Positions 26,998 through 36,928 are shown, counted from the stretch's first letter. The stretch: DNA of 64,000 nucleotides from Crocinitomix catalasitica ATCC 23190 (GCF_000621625.1 NZ_JHXV01000007.1:62001-126000), one strand, 5' to 3'. The notes: a model not told the origin generated them from the letters alone. Numbers and translations: made by a program.

Positions 26998-27086
26998 GTG
27001 GAATTAATATTTATAAGGGAAATTAACAAGTACAAACGGTTAAAAATCACATGAATTTGTTCTAAGTGGATGTAGAACGTTAAGAA

Positions 27087-27120
27087 TTTGGTCTTTTTCT
27101 ATTGGGATTGTTTACATTTG
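27087..27120 (+). promoter_or_regulatory. Promoter of the glycosyltransferase pair
   Basis: TTTG at 27087-27090 and TACATTTG at 27113-27120 are spaced by 22 bases and match the Bacteroidota consensus. The start codon at 27132 is 11 bases further, giving a very short leader. This location rules out the upstream TTG at 27102, which lies within the promoter. Confidence 0.6.
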
Positions 27121-27131
27121 TTTTGAATCTT

Positions 27132-28241
27132 ATGAAAAAACGAATCATTGTTTCGGTTACGAACGATATTTTTACAGACCAACGTGTCCGTAAAATATGT
27201 GAATTTTTAGTTTCTCAGGACTATGATGTAACGCTTGTTGGACGGAAATTAAAATTGAGTAATGACTTGCCCGAGTATGGTTTTAAAACGGTTCGTTTTA
27301 AGTTGCCATTCACCAAAGGTGCTTTATTTTACGCCACCTATAATTTACGTTTGTTTTTATTCTTATTATTGAATAAAGCAGATGTGTTATTGGCAAACGA
27401 TTTGGATACTTTATATGCTAACCATTGGGCGCGTAAATTCAAAAAGAACTGTAGGTTAGTTTATGATTCGCACGAATATTTTACTGGTGTTCCTGAATTA
27501 GTGGCGCGACCAAAAGTTCAGAAGATTTGGTTAAAAATTGAAAAAAGAACATTGCCGAAAGTTGATGCGATGTATACTGTCAATCGATCTATTGCTGAGT
27601 TGTATCAAAAAGAATATGGGATTAAAGTAAAAGTGGTTCGAAATATTTCTGACTTTGTTTATCCTAAGTTTTTAAAAACAAAGGAAGAATTGAGCCTGCC
27701 GACGGATAAGAAAATTGTGATTATGCAAGGTGCTGGAATTAATATTCAAAGAGGCGCTGAAGAATTAGTGAAAGCGATTCAATTGGTAGATAATGCCGTG
27801 TTAATTTTTGTGGGTGATGGTGATGTTATTCTTCAATTAAAAAGAAAAGTATCAGAAGAAAACCTGTTCGATAAAGTGATGTTCTTTGGGAAGCGTTCTT
27901 ATCAAGATTTAATGAATTTCACCATCTTATCTGATGTTGGTGTGTCCATGGATAAAGATACGAATGTGAACTATCGATACTCTTTGCCCAATAAGATCTT
28001 TGATTTTATTCATGCAGGCATTCCTTTGCTTGTTTCGAATTTGAAGGAAGTGAAGAATATCGTTAAGAAATTTCAGGTTGGTTTAATCTGTCCCAATCAT
28101 GAAATAGAGGAGATTGCCAAACATTTAGACTTGCTATTAAATGATGAGAAATTACGTGAAAAATGTATAGCAAACACCAAAATTGCTGCAAAACAGCTGA
28201 CTTGGGAAGGGGAATGTAAGGTCTTAAAAACGATATTTTGA
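27132..28241 (+). CDS. Glycosyltransferase, GT4-like
   Basis: A glycosyltransferase of the GT-B (GT4-like) fold. It opens with MKKRIIVSVTNDIFTDQRVRK, an N-terminal Rossmann strand and 'DQRVRK' segment common in such enzymes, and continues with ADVLLANDLDTLYAN, YDSHEYFTG, MQGAGINIQRG and GVSMDKDTNVNYRYSLPNKIFDFIHAG, the nucleotide-sugar-binding half with a conserved PNK(I/L)FD-type motif. It probably transfers a sugar to a surface polysaccharide or lipid; donor and acceptor unknown. Start chosen at ATG 27132 because the promoter lies just upstream. It overlaps the second glycosyltransferase by 4 bases (TTGA). Confidence 0.85.
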   Translation: MKKRIIVSVTNDIFTDQRVRKICEFLVSQDYDVTLVGRKLKLSNDLPEYGFKTVRFKLPFTKGALFYATYNLRLFLFLLLNKADVLLANDLDTLYANHWARKFKKNCRLVYDSHEYFTGVPELVARPKVQKIWLKIEKRTLPKVDAMYTVNRSIAELYQKEYGIKVKVVRNISDFVYPKFLKTKEELSLPTDKKIVIMQGAGINIQRGAEELVKAIQLVDNAVLIFVGDGDVILQLKRKVSEENLFDKVMFFGKRSYQDLMNFTILSDVGVSMDKDTNVNYRYSLPNKIFDFIHAGIPLLVSNLKEVKNIVKKFQVGLICPNHEIEEIAKHLDLLLNDEKLREKCIANTKIAAKQLTWEGECKVLKTIF

Positions 28242-29368
28242 GTTCAGCAAAACATATACATTTAGTGGCTTTTGATGTTCCTTTTCCGCCGAGATATGGT
28301 GGAATTATTGATGTGTTTTATAAGATTAAAAAATTACATCAACACGGTGTCAAAATCACATTGCATGCATTTTATTACGAGGGACACAATCAGCCAACAG
28401 AAAGGTTAGAGGAGTTCTGTGTCAAAGTTTACTATTATAAACGAAAGAAAAAACTGACTAAGGTTCTTTTTAATAAGCTCCCGTTCATCGTTTCAAGTAG
28501 ACAGAATAAGAACCTTTTAAAGAATTTATTAAAAGACGATTCACCGATTCTCTTTGAAGGATTGCATACTTGTTATTATTTGAATGATCTTGCTTTAGCA
28601 AAGAGAAAGAAAATAGTTCGTGCCCACAATATTGAACATGATTATTATAATGGTTTAGCCCAATGGGAAGATAGTATATTCAAAAAAATATATTTAAAGA
28701 TTGAAGCGAAGCGATTAAAAAGATTCGAAAGAATTTTGCGTTTTGCGAATGTGATTTTGCCGATAGCAAAAATGGATGTTTCACATTTTAGTCAATATAC
28801 CGAAGTTGAATATATCGGTCCGTTTTATAATGGAGATGATCCAATTCCACCGGATATTAATAAAGTGAAGGATCAGATTCTTTTTCATGGAAATTTATCA
28901 GTAAAGGAGAATGAATTCGCGGCGAATTATATGCTGAATGAAATTGTTCCTCGAATTAATTACAGATTCATTATTGCGGGTTATCAGCCAAGTGAATTAT
29001 TAGCAGAAACGATTGAAAACATTCCCAATGTAGTTTTGATTGAATCGCCGAAAACTTCACAGCTCGATAAATTAATATGCGAATCACAGATAAATTTATT
29101 GCTTACGTTTCAGCAAACAGGGGTTAAATTGAAGTTATTGCACGCGTTGGCCAAAGGGGGACATGTGATTATCAATGATAAGATGGATGACGATCACATA
29201 TTTGAGAATATTTGTTCGGTGAACAATACTACCCAAGGAATCGTGGATAAAATAAATGAATTAATAAATATTGAATTCACAACGGATGATCAACAACACC
29301 GAAATGAATTATTGGATGCATATTTCAACTGTGAAACAAATGCACTGAAGATTATTGATTTGATTTAA
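28238..29368 (+). CDS. Glycosyltransferase family 1/4-like protein, TTG start
   Basis: Shares the glycosyltransferase fold of its neighbour, though the sequences are diverged. Visible are FDVPFPPRYGGIIDVFYK at the N terminus, RAHNIEHDYYNGL and the C-terminal KLLHALAKGGHVIINDKM, which corresponds to the nucleotide-binding segment of GT-B enzymes. It has 376 codons. The start is TTG at 28238 overlapping the stop of the preceding gene in TTGA; no ATG is available upstream. The gene ends 2 bases from the convergent ftsE gene. Likely co-expressed with the first glycosyltransferase in glycan synthesis. Confidence 0.75.
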   Translation: MSSAKHIHLVAFDVPFPPRYGGIIDVFYKIKKLHQHGVKITLHAFYYEGHNQPTERLEEFCVKVYYYKRKKKLTKVLFNKLPFIVSSRQNKNLLKNLLKDDSPILFEGLHTCYYLNDLALAKRKKIVRAHNIEHDYYNGLAQWEDSIFKKIYLKIEAKRLKRFERILRFANVILPIAKMDVSHFSQYTEVEYIGPFYNGDDPIPPDINKVKDQILFHGNLSVKENEFAANYMLNEIVPRINYRFIIAGYQPSELLAETIENIPNVVLIESPKTSQLDKLICESQINLLLTFQQTGVKLKLLHALAKGGHVIINDKMDDDHIFENICSVNNTTQGIVDKINELINIEFTTDDQQHRNELLDAYFNCETNALKIIDLI

Positions 29369-29370
29369 AT

Positions 29371-30090
29371 TTATTCGAAGCTAACCTGTTTAAACGGATC
29401 AAATTCGTTCATAGGATTCAATTCTTTTACGGTTTCATTTTCTACACGAATAGTACGCGCAGGGAATTGCTCCATAATCGTAATATCATGAGTCGCCATT
29501 AAAACAGAAGTACCTTCTTTTGCAATTGCTAATAAAACAGAAATAATTTCTTTAGATGTTTCAGGGTCTAGATTTCCTGTTGGCTCATCTGCTAAAATAA
29601 ATTCTGGTTTGTTGACTAGTGAGCGTGCAATAGATACACGTTGTTGTTCTCCTCCAGATAATTGTTGCGTCATTTTATGTCCTTTATGATCAAGACCGAC
29701 TAAACTTAATACTTCGTGTGCTCTGGCTTGAATCGCTTTTTTGTCTTTCCATCCTGTCGATTTCATTACAAAAATTAGATTCTCAACTACATTTCTGTCA
29801 GACAATAATTGAAAGTCTTGAAAAACAATACCCAATTTTCTTCGCAAATACGGAATGTCTTTTCTTCGGATCTTTTGCATGTCAAAATCGGAAATCATTC
29901 CAGTGCCGCTTGACAATTTAATTTCACCGTAAAGCGTTTTTAATAAACTACTTTTTCCAGAACCAGTTCTTCCTATTAAGTAAACAAACTCTCCTTTTTC
30001 AAGATGCAGATTCACATTTTTTAAAACAATATCACCTCCTTGACGGATTTCACCTTCTTTAATCCAAAATATACTGTTTTTGATTTCCAT
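29371..30090 (-). CDS. ftsE: Cell-division ABC transporter ATP-binding protein FtsE
   Basis: ATPase of the FtsEX complex, which regulates peptidoglycan hydrolases at the division site. The 239-aa protein has Walker A GRTGSGKSSL, Q-loop FQDFQLLSDRNVVENL, signature LSGGEQQRVSIARSL, Walker B FILADEPTGNLDPETS and switch His in MATHD. The FQDFxLL..R.V.EN element favours FtsE over LolD. No ftsX lies nearby, so the membrane partner must be encoded elsewhere in the genome; other MacB/LolD-type ABC partners remain possible. A -7 element TACTTTTG (minus strand of 30115-30122) lies upstream. Confidence 0.85.
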   Translation of the reverse strand: MEIKNSIFWIKEGEIRQGGDIVLKNVNLHLEKGEFVYLIGRTGSGKSSLLKTLYGEIKLSSGTGMISDFDMQKIRRKDIPYLRRKLGIVFQDFQLLSDRNVVENLIFVMKSTGWKDKKAIQARAHEVLSLVGLDHKGHKMTQQLSGGEQQRVSIARSLVNKPEFILADEPTGNLDPETSKEIISVLLAIAKEGTSVLMATHDITIMEQFPARTIRVENETVKELNPMNEFDPFKQVSFE

Positions 30091-30114
30091 ATGTCAACTG
30101 CTTATTTTACAATT

Positions 30115-30122
30115 CAAAAGTA
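30115..30122 (-). promoter_or_regulatory. Consensus -7 element upstream of ftsE
   Basis: Minus strand TACTTTTG, perfect TAnnTTTG, 24 bases before the ftsE start. No good -33 at normal spacing. Confidence 0.4.
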
Positions 30123-30322
30123 ATAAAGTATCAGCGATTAAACTAATTCACAATTGTATTTAGCCAATGCAATAATCTTAACAGATCCCCGTTTATAACT
30201 TTTAAGAATATCAATTCAAACCACACTCATTCACAGTATTTTTACAAGTTTAATTGCACAAGCTAAAGTTTTAATCTTGCTTACAAGGTTTAAATTATGT
30301 TTTGAAATTGTTATAAAAGACT

Positions 30323-33300
30323 ATGTTAAGAGCCGTTTCCGTCATACTAATTTGCCTAAGCATTTCCGCTTTTTCTCAATCGACTGAGAAATACAAGTCG
30401 GATTATGAGCGCTTTTATAAGGCCGAAGATTTGTATGAAAAAGGTAAATTTAGTGCCGCTGAAAAGGAATTCAACCTTTTCATCAAAGAGTACAATGAAG
30501 CGAATGATCCATTGTTCATTAAAGCCAATTATTACGCAGCATTAAGTGCGTTAAAATTGTACCATGGAGATGCTGAAATATTACTTTTAACTTTCCTTAA
30601 AAATTATCCTGAATCAATTTATCAAGAACAAGTTTACCTTGAATTAGGTCGTTTTTATTATCGCAAAAAGAAGTTTGACAAAACGATTGAATGGTTGCTA
30701 AAAATCGACCCGTACAATCTTGTTAAAGATTATAGAGACGAGTATTATTTTAAGTTAGGCTATGCTTATTTTAGAGAAGATCAATTAAAGAATGCGAGAG
30801 ATGCATTTTTTGAAATTGTTCATTCTCCTAGTCCATATCAATCGCCTGCTTTATATTATTATTCGCATATCGCTTATACAGAAAAGAGTTATGAAACTGC
30901 ATTAGAAGGATTTAGAAATCTGGAAAATGATCCTAACTTCAGTGAAACAGTACCTTATTATATTGCGCAGATATACTATTTGCAAGGTAAATATGATAAA
31001 TTACTTGAGTATGCACCAACGATTCTTGATTCGTCTGATGCTAAAAATGCTAACCAAATGTCACACTTAATTGGTGACGCTTTTTATAAGGTTGGTAAGT
31101 ATGACGAAGCGGTGCCGTTTTTAGAAGAGTACAACCGTAAAAGTGAGACAACAAGAGATGAGGATTATCAATTAGGTTACGCTTATTATAAAAGTGGAAT
31201 TTATGACAAAGCGATTCGTACTTTCAGTAAAGTATCTTCTATTGAGGATGAGCTGGGTCAAATTGCACATTACCATATTGGTGAATGTTATTTGCAACAA
31301 GAGAATTATTTATATGCACGAAGCGCATTCGAAAAGGCGTCAACTTTGCCTTTTGATAAAGCGGTAGAAGAAGATGCTTTATATAATTATGCCGTACTTT
31401 CTTATAAATTAGATTTTAACCCATTTGATGAAGCTGTTGAAGCACTGAATTTGTATCTAACGCGGTATCCTAATTCTAAGAGAAATCAAGATGTTTACCA
31501 GTTTTTGGTGAACGTTTATACGACCATGAAAAATTATAAGTCTGCTATCGAATCAATCGATCGGATTAAGGATAAGGATTTTAAAATGAAAAATGCTTAC
31601 CAAATAATGGCTTATAATTATGGGGTTGAGCTTTTTCAGAATGGAGAGAATGATCAGAGTATCGATAATTTTAAATTGGTAAAACGTTATCCAATTGATC
31701 CTAAATTGAATGCCTTAAGTTATTATTGGATCGCAGAAGCTTATTTTAAAATGACTGCTTATGAAGATGCAATTACTTGGTATAAAAGCTTTATTGCTGA
31801 GCCTGGCAGTTATGGTTTGAATCAACACAATGATGCGTATTACAATATTGCTTACTGTTATTTTAAACAAGGTAAATATGATTTAGCGATTCAGTCTTTC
31901 AGAACATTTACGCAGGACACAAAAGAAGTGCATAAAGAAAAAATCACAGATGCTTACTTACGTATCGGCGATGCTTATTTTGTCAAGCCAAAAGTAGATG
32001 GTAATAATGATGATGATAATGCCATTCTGTATTATAATAAGGCTATTGAAACAGGAGGTGGGCAATTGGATTATGCAAAATACCAAGTTGGTTTAACGTA
32101 TGGTTTCAAAGGGAATTATGTAGCTAAAGCAAAATCTATGTTGGATATTGTGAATAATTACAATAAATCAACATTTGCAATTCCAGCACTTTTTGAAGCG
32201 GGTGAGTCTTATCGATTAATGAACAATAGTGATGATTCAGATCATTATGCGAAAGCAAAAAAGTATTATAACCAATTGATTAAAGATCATCCGAATCACG
32301 CAAAGGTTGTAGATGCCATTTTTCAAATCGGAATGTTATCATTCATTTCAAAGGACTATGCGGCAGCTGAAGCACAATTCTTAAAAATTATTAATGAATA
32401 CGACAATAAGGAGAAAGAGAAAGAGGCATTAAGTCGTCTTGAGGATATCTATACAGCTACAAATAAGCCTCAAAAGTATCTTGATTTATTAGATAAGATT
32501 GGGGTTGTTTACAATAAGAGTTATGAAGATTCTATCACTTACGAATCAGCTTACCGATCGTATGAAGATTCATTGTTCTCAGATGCTGCGGCTTCGTTTA
32601 AAGTGTATTTAAAAAACTTTAGTCCACCACAAAACGAATTGAACGCATTGTATTATATGGCTGTATCTTACCAAAAAACAGGTAATGAGGTTGAAGCAAT
32701 CTTAGCATACAAATCAATCCTTTCAAAATCGACAAATAAATATACTGAACGAGCTGCGAATATCGCTTCCGAACATGAATACAATCAAAGGAATTATCAA
32801 TTGGCTATAGAGTACTATCAGAAATTAGCTAAAGTTGCAACTTATCCAGAGAATAGGTTAAAAGCACAAATCGGATTGATGAGGTGTTTTACTTTTGAAA
32901 ACGAGTTAAGCGCTGCAAGAGAGTATGCCAAACTTGTTCTGAAAGATCCGTTAGCGCTTGATGTTGCAATTACAGAAGCACATTATGTGATTGGTAAAGC
33001 TGAACTTGAACTCAATAATTATGATTTGGCATTAAAAGAATTCCGAATTGTAACAAAAACTACTGTGAGCATGATTGGTGCTGAATCTCAATACAATATT
33101 GCCTTTATTTTTAACCAACAAGAGGAATACAAAAAGTCAGAGGATGAGGTGAGATTGTTGATGAAAAATTATACTGGTTACGACTATTGGTTGGCAAAAG
33201 GCTTAATTATTCAAGCTAAAAACTCAATAGGTTTGGATGATTTTGTAACAGCTGAGTATACATTGAATAGCGTGTTAAGTGGCTATAGTAATAAAACTGA

Positions 33301-33418
33301 TGGAATTTTAGAAGAAGCAAATGTTGTGATGAGAGAAGTGTTGGCGATTAAAAATCAAGGCAAGGATATCCAACCGCAGAATAATAACACAATTGAAATA
33401 GGAGATGGTAATGATTAA
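30323..33418 (+). CDS. Large exported TPR-repeat protein, 1031 aa
   Basis: Signal peptide (VILICLSISAFSQ) followed by more than fifteen tetratricopeptide repeats across almost the entire mature protein, recognisable by repeated helices such as YRKKKFDKTIEWLLK, YKVGKYDEAVPFLEEY, YKSGIYDKAIRTFSKV, FKQGKYDLAIQSFRTF. It should form a superhelical protein-interaction scaffold in the periplasm. It overlaps the downstream barrel gene by 14 bases, so the two are translationally coupled. In Bacteroidota such large TPR proteins are found with barrel partners; that suggests an outer-membrane assembly or transport complex, but the specific role is unknown. Confidence 0.85.
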   Translation: MLRAVSVILICLSISAFSQSTEKYKSDYERFYKAEDLYEKGKFSAAEKEFNLFIKEYNEANDPLFIKANYYAALSALKLYHGDAEILLLTFLKNYPESIYQEQVYLELGRFYYRKKKFDKTIEWLLKIDPYNLVKDYRDEYYFKLGYAYFREDQLKNARDAFFEIVHSPSPYQSPALYYYSHIAYTEKSYETALEGFRNLENDPNFSETVPYYIAQIYYLQGKYDKLLEYAPTILDSSDAKNANQMSHLIGDAFYKVGKYDEAVPFLEEYNRKSETTRDEDYQLGYAYYKSGIYDKAIRTFSKVSSIEDELGQIAHYHIGECYLQQENYLYARSAFEKASTLPFDKAVEEDALYNYAVLSYKLDFNPFDEAVEALNLYLTRYPNSKRNQDVYQFLVNVYTTMKNYKSAIESIDRIKDKDFKMKNAYQIMAYNYGVELFQNGENDQSIDNFKLVKRYPIDPKLNALSYYWIAEAYFKMTAYEDAITWYKSFIAEPGSYGLNQHNDAYYNIAYCYFKQGKYDLAIQSFRTFTQDTKEVHKEKITDAYLRIGDAYFVKPKVDGNNDDDNAILYYNKAIETGGGQLDYAKYQVGLTYGFKGNYVAKAKSMLDIVNNYNKSTFAIPALFEAGESYRLMNNSDDSDHYAKAKKYYNQLIKDHPNHAKVVDAIFQIGMLSFISKDYAAAEAQFLKIINEYDNKEKEKEALSRLEDIYTATNKPQKYLDLLDKIGVVYNKSYEDSITYESAYRSYEDSLFSDAAASFKVYLKNFSPPQNELNALYYMAVSYQKTGNEVEAILAYKSILSKSTNKYTERAANIASEHEYNQRNYQLAIEYYQKLAKVATYPENRLKAQIGLMRCFTFENELSAAREYAKLVLKDPLALDVAITEAHYVIGKAELELNNYDLALKEFRIVTKTTVSMIGAESQYNIAFIFNQQEEYKKSEDEVRLLMKNYTGYDYWLAKGLIIQAKNSIGLDDFVTAEYTLNSVLSGYSNKTDGILEEANVVMREVLAIKNQGKDIQPQNNNTIEIGDGND

Positions 33419-35105
33419 GATAAAGAAACATATAGTACTTGTGCTCCTGTTGGCTTTTTCAGGATTGTCTTTCGGACAGGAAGATGTGCTTATTATCGCT
33501 CCAGCGGATAGACCAATATCTCCGTCGTACAGAATTACTGAAAGACCAGGAATTATTGATACAATTATTCCAATACCAGACATTAGTTATCCGCTTTTAT
33601 CGCGGAATATGAAAACCGAAATCACATTAGAGCAAATTGAACCTACAAGTGTTGCTTTAAGAGATAAATTAAGTAAGCTTTATCCAGGTTACGTTCGTTT
33701 AGGACTTGGTAATTACATTAGTCCTTTAGGTGATTTGTATTATAATTCAGTAAGAAATAGAAGAATGTCTTACGGTATTCATGCGAATCATAATTCGTCT
33801 TTTGGAAAAATAAAAGATTATGCGCCAAGTTCTTTTGACCATACAAAAGCAAAATTATTTGGAGATTTCTTTACACCTCGTTATTTGATCGAATCTGAAA
33901 TTGATTATATCAACAACGGATACCATTTTTATGGCATTAAAGATTCGACTGATAGCATTGAGAAGGATTCGTTAAGAAATAGAGTGCAGGGAATTAAAGG
34001 AGGGTTTAGATTCTCGAATTTCACGAAAAAGGATAGTGCGATTTTGTTGTATACGATCAAGACAGAGTACATGTATTTCCATGAATTCAATCAAGATTCA
34101 ATCAACGAAGGCCGCAATGCAAGGAATAGTAATTTTGCTATCGGAACAGAATTGAAATATAAATTGAACAAAAATTTATATGCGCTTGATTTTGAATTCA
34201 GACAAAACAATTACAAGTTTGCTGAAGATGATCCTTTATTGCCTTATGATTTAAGACATAATGATAATAATGTCCTTATCAATTTAAAACCGACAATTTC
34301 AACTTATGGTAAAAATTGGAAAGTATTGGTCGGGTTAGATTTAAATTTCGATTTACCAAGCACACAACAATTTAAAGTGGTGCCTATTGTTGAAGCTAAA
34401 TACAGTCTACTCAATAATATGTTTATACCATATATTGGTGTTGGTGGTGGCGTAAAACAAAATAGCTTTTATACATTGAATAGAACAAATGAATTTATGG
34501 TTTCGAGTTTCGAGCTAATGAATACCAAAGAGTTTAAAGTTTATGGTGGAATAAAAGGAACAATAGCGAAGGAAGTTTCTTTTGACCTTCAATTACATTC
34601 AACAACATTTACTGATTTACCACTATTTGTTAATGATACAATTTGGTCGGATAAATACAAATTCCAAGTCGTATATGACAAGGTATCTGCTTTAGGTGTA
34701 ACGGCAAGTATCGCGTACCAATTAACAGAAAAGCTTAAAATTGATGCGATTGGAAAGTATAATAAGTATGTTGCAGCAAACGAATTATATGCATGGAATT
34801 TACCAATGTTCGATTTAAAATTAAGAGGAGCTTATAATCTTTATGATAAGATTTATGTCAAAGCAGACATGACTTTTTTAGGCGGTCGTAAAAGTCCAAA
34901 TGGCTTGTTTATCGCTGAAGACAATACAGAGAAATACGATTTAGGGTTCGTTGCAGACATCAATTTGCAAGGAGAATATAGATATAATCAGCGTATTTCT
35001 GTTTTTGTCCAGTTGAACAATGTAGCAGCTCAAAAATATTATCGATGGAATATGTATCAAGTACAAGGATTCCAGGTTTTAGGTGGATTAACATTTGCTT
35101 TTTAG
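33405..35105 (+). CDS. Outer-membrane beta-barrel protein paired with the TPR protein
   Basis: A signal peptide (IVLVLLLAFSGLSFGQ) is followed by 540 residues with an alternating-strand pattern, ending in ALRFQVLGGLTFAF-like terminal strand (QGFQVLGGLTFAF), whose final Phe is a classic barrel-assembly signal. It has features of a TonB-receptor-like barrel (GxN...RMSYGIHANHNSSFGK) but lacks a plug domain or TonB box that I can see. Starts at ATG 33405 or 33411 are both possible; the overlap with the TPR gene (33418) holds for both. I infer an outer-membrane partner of the TPR protein. Confidence 0.75.
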   Translation: MVMIKIKKHIVLVLLLAFSGLSFGQEDVLIIAPADRPISPSYRITERPGIIDTIIPIPDISYPLLSRNMKTEITLEQIEPTSVALRDKLSKLYPGYVRLGLGNYISPLGDLYYNSVRNRRMSYGIHANHNSSFGKIKDYAPSSFDHTKAKLFGDFFTPRYLIESEIDYINNGYHFYGIKDSTDSIEKDSLRNRVQGIKGGFRFSNFTKKDSAILLYTIKTEYMYFHEFNQDSINEGRNARNSNFAIGTELKYKLNKNLYALDFEFRQNNYKFAEDDPLLPYDLRHNDNNVLINLKPTISTYGKNWKVLVGLDLNFDLPSTQQFKVVPIVEAKYSLLNNMFIPYIGVGGGVKQNSFYTLNRTNEFMVSSFELMNTKEFKVYGGIKGTIAKEVSFDLQLHSTTFTDLPLFVNDTIWSDKYKFQVVYDKVSALGVTASIAYQLTEKLKIDAIGKYNKYVAANELYAWNLPMFDLKLRGAYNLYDKIYVKADMTFLGGRKSPNGLFIAEDNTEKYDLGFVADINLQGEYRYNQRISVFVQLNNVAAQKYYRWNMYQVQGFQVLGGLTFAF

Positions 35106-35180
35106 AAGCTTAATAATTGGACTGGTATTTGCATCGATTAAAATAGTTCGTAATTTAACTGAACTTAATTTTATCTTTTA

Positions 35181-35987
35181 ATGAGCGTAAAGCGAATCTT
35201 CTTATTTCTTTTCTGCTTGTCGATCTTTCAATTGGCATTTGGACAATCACATCAATTTATTGCTAAAGATTCAATTATCGGTAAATACGATTTGTTCTCA
35301 GTCGATAATTTAGGTCGAACAAATCTTTGCAGAAACGATATCATCATTCAATTGGATAAGACAAAGGATACATTGTATGCTGCATCATTAAAAACGATGC
35401 GTCCAAGTCAAATGGAAAGTGTTAAAACTTTCCGGACATTGGTGTTTGATAAAGACCGAGGCGTTATTAGTTTCTTAGATAATACGCTTACCGATATAAA
35501 TGGCGAAATCGATTTAATGCAGCTTGACATTCTGCAACCCATCTTGGCGTGTGAATCATACTTAGGGAATAGTTTTTGGGTCTTAGATGCAGCGCAAAGA
35601 AATTTATTGAAATTGAATTCGAAATTGGTGATTCAAACCCGAACAGAAAACCTTTATCAGGTGTTTGATTATGAAAATCCACCTACACAAATGCTTGAGT
35701 ATAATGATTTCCTATATATCTTAATTCCGGACGAGGGTGTTGCTATTTTCGATGTGTTTGGAACCTTTATCAAACTTTATAAAACTAAAGCTACAAGTAT
35801 TGGTGTTTATGATCGTTATCTTTTATTGCAAACAGGGAATAAAATTGAAGCAATAGCCAACAAAACCTTCAAGAGTACTGATCTAATTTATACCATTCCA
35901 AAAGGGGTAAAACAATTTTATTTCACCCATGACAAAATCTATTTATTGAAGCAGAAAAGTTTATTAATCGGGCAATTCAATCAATAA
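35181..35987 (+). CDS. Exported protein of unknown function, propeller-like, 268 aa
   Basis: Signal peptide (FLFLFCLSIFQLAFGQ) then repeating strands such as KDSIIGKYDLFSVDNLGR and FLYILIPDEGVAIFDVFG, each about 40 residues, suggestive of beta-propeller blades with an F-V/I-x-D-x-F-G-type turn. No catalytic motif. It lies 75 bases after the barrel gene and may share its transcript. Family not recognised, although similar small exported proteins are common in Bacteroidota next to TPR/barrel pairs. Confidence 0.6.
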   Translation: MSVKRIFLFLFCLSIFQLAFGQSHQFIAKDSIIGKYDLFSVDNLGRTNLCRNDIIIQLDKTKDTLYAASLKTMRPSQMESVKTFRTLVFDKDRGVISFLDNTLTDINGEIDLMQLDILQPILACESYLGNSFWVLDAAQRNLLKLNSKLVIQTRTENLYQVFDYENPPTQMLEYNDFLYILIPDEGVAIFDVFGTFIKLYKTKATSIGVYDRYLLLQTGNKIEAIANKTFKSTDLIYTIPKGVKQFYFTHDKIYLLKQKSLLIGQFNQ

Positions 35988-36056
35988 TAATATCACGAAT
36001 CCTATTGCAAATTATAAGAAGAGAATAGCAAATAATAAGAATAACCTTATAAAGCT

Positions 36057-36096
36057 TATCTTTGCCAACCATTTTATAGTAGATTGCTTATATTTG
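36057..36096 (+). promoter_or_regulatory. Two consensus -7 elements before the PASTA gene
   Basis: TATCTTTG at 36057-36064 and TATATTTG at 36089-36096 both match TAnnTTTG. The TTTG of the first (36061-36064) could act as the -33 of the second at a spacing of 24. The gene starts at 36152, so a leader of about 50 or 80 bases would result. Confidence 0.5.
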
Positions 36097-36151
36097 TGTC
36101 GACTCAGCCAATAATTATGTGATTAATTAAGGGCGGATTATTAGAGATTAA

Positions 36152-36928
36152 ATGAAAAAATACATTAGATTTTTTACGAGTAAATTATTTTGGTTCAATA
36201 TCGTTGCCATTTTATTGGTGTGGATTGCGATCGTTTTTATTGAAAGTCGTTACTTAAAAAGTTCTACCAATTTTGGTGAGCAAATAGAGGTGCCAACTTT
36301 TTATAAAATCCATATGGATGATTTGGATGAGTTTATAAAAGGAAAAAACATTACTTTTAACATTCAAGATTCTGTTTATTTAGATGAGTGGCCAAAGGGA
36401 ACTGTTTGTTGGCAATATCCGCGTCCTACAGATTCAAGTGGAATGCATGTAAAATCAGATAGGGTTATCCAGTTGTCTATTGTACCGTTAAATCCACAGA
36501 TGATTAAAATTCCTAAAGTGGAAGAGATGTCTAAACGGATGGCTGAAACAACATTGAATTCGAAAGGGATAAATACTAAAGTTAGCTATAAACCAAGTGC
36601 TGTTGGCCCAGGGTATGTATTGGAGCAATTGTACAAAGGAAAAAGGATTGCACCGGGAACCTCAATACCAAAGGGTAGTCGTATAGAAATCGTGGTGTCT
36701 CAAGGTGGTACAGGTGACTCAACGCCATTACCTAATTTAGTAGGACTTACAATAAATGAAGCAAGAGAGCGTTTATCTACGCTAACATTATCAATTTATT
36801 TTGAGTGTTCTAACTGTTTAAATAGTGCCGATTCAACCAACGCTATAATTACACGTCAAAACCCTGGTGGTGGCGAAGGTGTGAATGTTGCGGCAGGTAC
36901 TACTGTTACAGTTTGGGCTGAGAAATAA
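36152..36928 (+). CDS. PASTA-domain membrane protein, 258 aa
   Basis: One N-terminal transmembrane helix (LFWFNIVAILLVWIAIVFIE) anchors a periplasmic region with three PASTA-like repeats: about 45-110, 115-185 (MIKIPKVEEMSKRMAETTL) and 190-258 (TPLPNLVGLTINEARERL, ending in VNVAAGTTVTVWAEK). PASTA domains bind peptidoglycan fragments. There is no Ser/Thr kinase domain on the protein, so it is a stand-alone PASTA sensor or structural protein; kinases with PASTA domains are rare in Bacteroidota. It is first in a compact run with the T9SS protein and the pseudouridine synthase (gaps of 22 and 1 bases). Confidence 0.88.
   Translation: MKKYIRFFTSKLFWFNIVAILLVWIAIVFIESRYLKSSTNFGEQIEVPTFYKIHMDDLDEFIKGKNITFNIQDSVYLDEWPKGTVCWQYPRPTDSSGMHVKSDRVIQLSIVPLNPQMIKIPKVEEMSKRMAETTLNSKGINTKVSYKPSAVGPGYVLEQLYKGKRIAPGTSIPKGSRIEIVVSQGGTGDSTPLPNLVGLTINEARERLSTLTLSIYFECSNCLNSADSTNAIITRQNPGGGEGVNVAAGTTVTVWAEK

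Noticed and set aside
27102-27131. TTG start for the first glycosyltransferase
   Set aside because: It lies inside the promoter; ATG 27132 follows the -7 element.
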